The translations under genes and the position numbers were made by a program. From Dipteris shenzhenensis (lineage: Eukaryota; Polypodiophyta; Polypodiopsida; Gleicheniales): a stretch of 64,000 nucleotides of DNA. This document shows positions 58,301-64,000 of the stretch, piece by piece (the first letter of the stretch is position 1; every line of letters begins with the position of its first letter). Below the pieces are notes generated by a model. The model made no database searches, was not told where the DNA came from, and saw only the letters and a program-made list of their open reading frames with translations. The stretch is from NCBI GenBank assembly GCA_047967505.1, contig CM106541.1. One strand, written 5' to 3'.

Positions 58301-58800
58301 TGGTAGTTAATTACCAGCCACCGCATTGACCCATAGTACTAATCACCTGCATGCATGATTACTACGAGTGTAGTAAATTACCAGTCACCGGGCTTGCATG
58401 CTCAGTAGAGGACTAGAGTTCATGGTAATGAGTCATTAGAGGTGATTAGGTTTCATGATTTACTTTTGTGGGAATTATTGCCCGGTGGTGGTGGCTCTCA
58501 ATCAACCCACGTCTGTGGCCATCGGGTTGGTAGTAATTAATTACGAGCCACTGGAGGGGCCTGCAGTTACTCACCTGCATGCATGATTACTAAGAGTGTA
58601 ATAAATTACTAGTCATCAGGCTTGCATGATCAGTAGAGTACTAGAGTGCATGGTACTGAGTGATTAGAGGTGATTAGACTTGACGATTTACTTTTGTGGT
58701 AATTGTACTACTTGGTGGTGGTGGCTCTCATCAGCCACCTCTATCATGGCTAAGATTCCACTAGGCTGGCAAATAATTACCAGCCACCGCAGTGGTCTTC
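58301..58800. repeat. Tandem repeat, unit about 230 bp
   Basis: Units starting TGGTAGTTAATTACCAGCCA (58301), TGGTAGTAATTAATTACGAG (58528) and a partial TGGCAAATAATTACCAGCCA (58767) share 'cacctgcatgcatgattact', 'gattagaggtgattag' and 'ggtggtggtggctctca'. Confidence 0.85.
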
Positions 58801-60298
58801 TCATCCACCATCAAGCATCTGCTTCATGATAAGCAACCCATTTGGGGTCGCACCTAAGATTCCACTGCGGTGGCCTGCAATTTACATGGATGGAACCCCG
58901 AGCTCTAGCCACCACGGTGGCTCGAACTTTATAATATGAGATCACAACATTTGGAATTTTACTACGTTGCTCTCATCCACCCCTGCTCTCCTACTTTGCT
59001 CCACACACCTGCCTCCAGCTCTTTTCCACCCCTACTCTACTATGCTCCACGCTCCCTCCTCCAACTCTCATCACTCATCTACTCCCCTGCTCACCTAATC
59101 ATCTTCACCATGCCTACTACCACCCCCCCTCGATGCATTGTGATCCCAATGCTATTTGTCTTCTCATATAAGGTGATTGTGTTGCACTCACTTAGAGTAG
59201 AAATGATGGCACTAGTGGACACCCTTTGTTCCCATGGCTGATTCCCCCCATATCTGCATGTCACTACCTTAGATGACATGCTCATCTTTGGCATCTTTAT
59301 GGCTGTGCTATATGGGTTCCCCTTAGACATTGTGACGAAGGCCTCAAGATTTTTAAAGCAGATTACTCTTGACTTGTTGGGGGGGTTGTAATCCTGAGTC
59401 TTGGAAATGTGCATGGTCTTCAGCCTCTCCGTTGTCTCCTCCATTGGCTCCCTAAAAAAATTTAATGCACCAAGTTGGCTTGGCGGCAATACTGAGTTGT
59501 ATAAATTTTCTCTTACTCAGACTAGGCTCATAACCACTCAGCAATGGTGGCTGGATGTAATCCTTATGCCTCTAACACTCTTAGCGATCTTTTGGCTCAC
59601 TGGATGTAATGTTTTGGACTTTAAGGCTCTCAACAATTGTTGAGTTTTTATTACATTTATGTAATCTCTTTTTGTTAAATTTGAGGCTCTCATTATGCAC
59701 TTTTCTTAACTTTTATATTTGAATGGTTATGGTGGCCAGATGTTATCTTTTGTCCTTTAAGGCTCTTAACAATTGCTGAGTACTTTTTATAAATGTAAGA
59801 CCCTCTATTCAATTTTTGCTCAGTATAAGTTGTTAATTTTTATACAATCTCTTTGAGCATACTGCCCTACCCAAAAGGAAGAACGTGTGCTTACTCCCTA
59901 AGGGTCCCAAACAATCCATTATCAATATCGAGCATAAGTTTGACTATTAGCTATGACAATACATAAGAAAAGAAAAGCCTAGAAAGAGAACGAAAGAAAA
60001 GGGAAGGATAACATGCTTTTAGAGAATAAAGCACGAGATGCAAGACATACTATACTAAATTTTAAAAACAAGAGTATCGAAAACGGGATTGTATTTGCGT
60101 CTGCAGCGACTACAATGTACGAAGGCATTGGGGCGGCCAGTTCGAGAAGGAAAGGCGGTTTGGCACATGGAGTTGTGTAGGATGGAGGAGGGCAGGGCGC
60201 AGCTCGAGAGGGTGTAGAACGAGGGGGGGGCTTGACTGTTTGCGGGGTTTAGGTCGTCGTGGCAAATCAGGAAATGTAGAACAACGAGTAGGCCGGCA
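58801..60298. other. No supported gene
   Basis: Pyrimidine-rich partial repeats lie at 58970-59100, and two related stretches with 'actttaaggctct.aacaattg.tgagt' lie near 59618 and 59755. Open stretches here (for example about 59091-59489 minus) have no recognised motif and are judged chance. Confidence 0.4.
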
Positions 60299-60338
60299 GA
60301 GAGAGAGAGAGAGATGCTCACAGTCCATAGACATGTTC

Positions 60339-60378
<40 letters not shown>

Positions 60379-60380
60379 TG
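60299..60380. repeat. (GA)n microsatellite
   Basis: Two runs of GA, 60299-60315 and about 60342-60378, separated by a short spacer; 'agagatgct' follows each run. Confidence 0.95.
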
Positions 60381-61225
60381 CTGAGAGTCTATGGGCCTTT
60401 ATAGTCTAATTAGTTCCTTGTTACGTACCTAAAAGTTTTACGTCATTTGCTGCGCAGCCCAACAGATGAGCGAACCGATCGTCCCTCCTTCGTATGTATA
60501 CGAACTAATGGAAGAATATTAGGGCTTCCAAGAGAGTTGGGCTACATTACTGAAGTCAGTCAGTGTGTGCACGGCTCTATAGACGACCAGGGATTCGGTC
60601 TATGCTGGAGAAAGAGAGAGGGATTCTCTCTCTCCGCCTCTCAACCTAAGCCTTAAAAAATTGCAGAGAAATCTAATACGATTTTGACCGCGCAGAGAAA
60701 GCTTAGCCGAATTTGGTCGCGCAAAATACACTAGGGATGTGCTTCAACTTGGCTGTAGTCCTGGCACGCGAAATGCTATCACACAGAAACTATACATTCA
60801 ATAGATGTCAGAGTGCTTACCAAAAACATATGGTATAGCGCGAAAGCAGGACTCAAAAGCAGAAGGTTTTGGCGTCGAGTTCTTGTACTTTTTGGAGGTG
60901 CTGCTGATTCGCGAACGGTGTAAGCTAGCTGTGTTGTAGGCTCTAGCTATGGGCCGAGTGAGGAGTAGATGATGAGCACGTTGAAACTTTGGAACTATGG
61001 CCTGGGAGCTACCCCGCAAAGTGGGATCGCCTCACGTCTGCTTCGAGGGCGCGTGCCCCGTCCATTCAAAGCATAGCGTGCTGGACGAGGAAAGTGCGAG
61101 ATTCCTAGGGCTATATCAGCGCCTGCGTCGTGCTATCCACACGCCTCCCGTCTTCCTCCACACTCCTCCCTGCTCTCCCAGCCCCCCACGCAAACCCCCA
61201 CCCAAAAAGCTCTCCCTTCGCTCTC
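60381..61225 (+). promoter_or_regulatory. Upstream region and 5' leader of the VIT1-like gene
   Basis: GC content rises towards 61000, and a C-rich stretch (about 61130-61220) that looks like a 5' untranslated leader precedes the ATG. No TATA box or iron-response element can be assigned with confidence, and no other gene is supported between 60381 and 61225. Confidence 0.4.
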
Positions 61226-62665
61226 ATGGCTTCCCTCAACACCTTTCACTCCATCCACTCCCACGATCCTCCTTCCATCGCCGTTTCCCCCGCGCTCCCC
61301 TCCCTTGCAGTTGCCCCCCCTCCGGCCCCCCACTCAGAGACCCACTCTAGTTCCAATGCCCTCGTCCGCGACATTATCATCGGCATGTCTGATGGACTCA
61401 CCGTCCCCTTCGCTCTCGCTGCTGGCCTTTCCGGCTCTTCTGCCTCTTCTTCCATCGTTGTCACTGCTGGTCTTGCCGAGGTCGCGGCGGGTGCTATTGC
61501 TATGGGGCTTGGCGGGTATCCCACTCACTTAACATCGTCTCCCAGCTCCGTTAAATGGCTTGAAGCCCACGAATGTCTGTCATTTTAGCCGAGGTATGGT
61601 GGCAGAGTGATGAACTTGCTATCATCACCCCATCAACGCTCCTTTGCACAGGAAGCGAACTTTTGTCTCCCAGTCTTAAAATCATGTCAAGTGGTTTCTG
61701 CGGTACTGCGGAACCAACTGCCAGACCTATTTGTGCTGCGTCGTAGAGATTTTGGCTGAGCCTCGTCCGGAAGAGTTTTTAGTCGTAAACCCTCCGTAGT
61801 ATTTTGCCGTTTGGGAGACTTACTTTCCTCTTTTCAAATAATGACAGATATTTAGCTGCACAGAGTGACACGGACCATTATAATCGCGAAGAGCAACGAG
61901 AAAAGAATGAAATCGTAGACATGCCTGAGAAAGGTTTGCGTTTTCCCATAAATAACGTCGGCCTGCATCTCCTAAATGTTGTTTATACAGCGATCATCTT
62001 AAATTTCGATTAACGTGCTGCATGTTGGATGTGTAGAGGCGGATGAAATAGCCGAGATCCTTTCTAAATTCGGGCTGAAACCTGCGGAATACAGCCCAGT
62101 GGTGGAAGCTTTGCGTCGGCGGCCAGACGATATGCTGGATTTCATGATGAGGTTAGTCTCTTCGTGAATTTTCATGTTATGCTCATCATCAACAATGATA
62201 TTTAAAACTAACTGCTAATTTACAATTCCTGTTTCGTGCCCTTCTATGATCTTTTGACATGCTAACTTACAATTCTATATCTGTTGAAGGTTCGAGCTGG
62301 GACTCGAGAAGCCTGATCCGGGACGAGCCTTGAAGAGTGCTATAACCATAGCGTTATCTTACATCGTAGGGGGTCTGATTCCACTCATCCCATACATGGC
62401 GATACCTCATGTGCGAGAAGCCTTGTTCGTATCCATAGGAATAACAATATTTGCTTTGTTCATTTTCGGCTTGCTCAAGGGGTGTTTCACAGGAGCAAAG
62501 CCATTGAAGAGTGCTCTACAGACTGTGGTAATAGGGGCAATAGCTTCAGCTGCCGCCTTCGGTCTTGCTCGGGCGATTCAGGCGGCTCAACACTCGAGCA
62601 CACAGAAGTCTCAGAAACTGGTCACCACGATGCATCCGCGCAAAACACTAATGATAGGACTTTAG
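61226..62665 (+). CDS. VIT1: Vacuolar iron transporter, VIT1/CCC1 family (four exons)
   Basis: The exons 61226-61515, 61848-61933, 62037-62151 and 62290-62665 join in frame to 288 residues, all with GT..AG introns. The start is the ATG at 61226; the frame is open upstream but only through C-rich leader. VIT1 moves ferrous iron (and manganese) into the vacuole in exchange for protons. Residues 46-100 hold VRDIIIGMSDGLTVPFALAA and the second membrane helix, 101-166 the cytosolic metal-binding domain, and 178-262 the last three helices. As I recall the Eucalyptus VIT1 structure, its Asp43, Glu72, Met80, Glu102/105/113/116, Met149/150 and Glu153 all match here at a constant shift of 13 (Asp56, Glu85, Met93, Glu115/118/126/129, Met162/163, Glu166). 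This separates it from the shorter VIT-like (nodulin-21) proteins that lack that domain. The C-terminus is about 25 residues longer than usual, polar and basic. Confidence 0.92.
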
Positions 62666-63428
62666 GATGACGATGATCACCGTATATGTCAACTCCTCGG
62701 TGTTAAATTTACATTAGGTCTTTATCTTGTACTTTAATATACTTGATCTATGTAACATACATGCAAGTACTATTTTTCATACTTATGCTTCTAGTAGGTG
62801 TGGAGAGACTCCCATTCCGCCTTCCTAATGAATCGTTAGGTAGAATCAGTTGGGACAATCGTTATCTACATGTGAATCTTCATCTTTTTTGAAAGTAATG
62901 ATTTGCATGCTCATTTTGTGTTTGTGTGTGTGTGATCTTAGAGGGTACTGCAGTGTAGTAGGCCTTCCCTTCTCTTTTGTTTCAATTTTTCGTGTATTCC
63001 CCCTTCAAATTCAGAACTAAAGAAATTCAACAAAATGAATAAAAGACCAAAAAATTTATATTTTTAATAAAAATCCCACCACATGTGTTGGCAAGCATGG
63101 GTAGTTGAAATCTAGAAAATATGGGGATGCACCAACTACTACCCATGCTATCATCCTTCTACAAGCCATTATTGAGCCAACAATGGGCGGAGCCCTCATC
63201 ATTATCCAAAACATACTTGTTCAAGTTTTTATAATCTAAACTCATTGCATTTCACAAGCATATGTACTTATGGCCTCTATATTATTCCAATTTTGATAAC
63301 ATGGCAGACAAAACCATTTAGGTGGTTCAAATCCCTTTGCCAAGTAAGGACTAAAGTTAAATAACCTTTTAGGAAAATCCAAATTGAATGTACACTATCT
63401 TGGTCTTTCTATATCCCAACAACACCTT
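62666..63428. other. 3' flank of the VIT1-like gene
   Basis: No further gene is seen. AT-rich sequence after the TAG at 62663-62665 probably includes the 3' untranslated region, but no single poly(A) signal can be chosen. Confidence 0.4.
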
Positions 63429-63776
63429 ATTTCATAGATTCCCTTCCAGGTATAGAACCCTTGCTAGAACTGTGAGCAAAAGAAGGAACAATTCTAAAGC
63501 CAGAGATCATGATGAGAAGAAAAAGCACATTCTAGCTTGTTTCTAGGGCATTGCTTCAGCTTCAGACCTAATATTCAATCCCCTACTAAGCATAGATTTC
63601 AGACATTATAATGTATTTCATAGATTCCCTTCTAGGTGTAGAACCCTTGTTAGAACTATGAGCAAAAGAAGGAACAACCTGAAGACAAAGATCATGATGA
63701 GAGAAAAAGCACATTCTAGTTTGTTTTCATGACATTGCTTCAGCTTCACACCTAATATTCAATCCCCTACTCAACA
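63429..63776. repeat. Direct repeat, two units of about 160 bp
   Basis: Copies at 63429-63590 and 63615-63773 share 'atttcatagattccctt', 'gagcaaaagaaggaacaa', 'agatcatgatgag' and 'cctaatattcaatccccta'. The remaining bases to 64000 show no feature. Confidence 0.85.
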
Positions 63777-64000
63777 CCAACCTCTCATTCCTTCAAATTC
63801 AATTGATAAAACTTACATGTTGGAGGGACCAACATGCTTCTCAAAGATGAGATTTCTTTTGACTGGTCAACTATGTCATCTAAGTTGAGTTGCTTAACAA
63901 GATCTCATTCGTGTTAGTGATGACAGCCTAAGGTATTGTGTCATGATAGATTTACCATACTTGTGCTCACTCAAGAAAAACAAGATTTCCATTTATGAAT

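Noticed and set aside
59091-59489. 132-codon minus-strand open stretch
   Set aside because: No motif and no splice context; the opposite strand is pyrimidine-rich repeat. Judged chance.
61130-61225. An earlier in-frame start for the VIT1-like gene
   Set aside because: The frame is open upstream but only through a C-rich leader giving Ser/Pro-rich text. The ATG at 61226 gives a normal VIT1 N-terminus.
1-64000. tRNA, rRNA or other RNA genes
   Set aside because: No cloverleaf-like or rRNA-like segment was recognised by eye. A tRNAscan or Rfam search could still find a short one.

Overview
The window looks like nuclear DNA of a land plant. It has spliceosomal introns with GT..AG borders, several CACTA (En/Spm) DNA transposons, a Ty3-type gag-protease fragment, a long higher-order satellite array and one ordinary host gene, a VIT1-type vacuolar iron transporter. 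The low GC and heavy load of decayed elements suit a large, repeat-rich genome. A seed-free plant or gymnosperm is possible, but that is a guess. No bacterial operons, RNA genes or CRISPR loci were seen.

Layout. 1-8.0 kb: one broken, unrecognised multi-exon gene ending in three tandem copies of a four-exon Ulp1/C48-protease-like module. 8.9-12.0 and 19.9-23.3 kb: two direct copies of a >3 kb repeat made of an AT-rich tandem array plus a cluster of the palindrome ACCTCGATCGAGGT. Between them lies a 1.8 kb inverted duplication of a coiled-coil/RING-H2 gene, flanking a CACTA element that keeps tnp2 C-terminal, DUF4218 and DUF4216 parts and one recognisable CACTA end. 23.3-25.6 kb: gag/retropepsin remnant split by a 246 bp hAT-type MITE. 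25.8-29.4 kb: microsatellite and minisatellite DNA. 29.6-33.0 kb, minus strand: decayed DUF7869-type gene. 33.1-46.65 kb: satellite of about 181 bp monomers in a trimeric higher-order pattern, interrupted by a second copy of the same MITE. 46.65-52.9 kb: rearranged CACTA element with tnp2 and a second transposase-type gene split across an inversion. 52.9-58.0 kb, minus strand: another CACTA remnant, preceded by a second RING-type gene and an atypical protein kinase relic. 61.2-62.7 kb: the intact VIT1-like gene in four exons.

How it fits together. Only the VIT1-like gene is clearly an intact host gene. Nearly everything else is mobile or repetitive DNA in decay, with frames broken mainly by TAG/TGA codons and short indels. 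The most notable patterns are the exon-phase-conserved triplication of the protease-like module, the repeated order 'coiled-coil/RING gene then tnp2 then DUF4218' in two divergent CACTA neighbourhoods, the hairpin-forming inverted RING gene, the palindrome clusters, and the dyad-bearing trimeric satellite.
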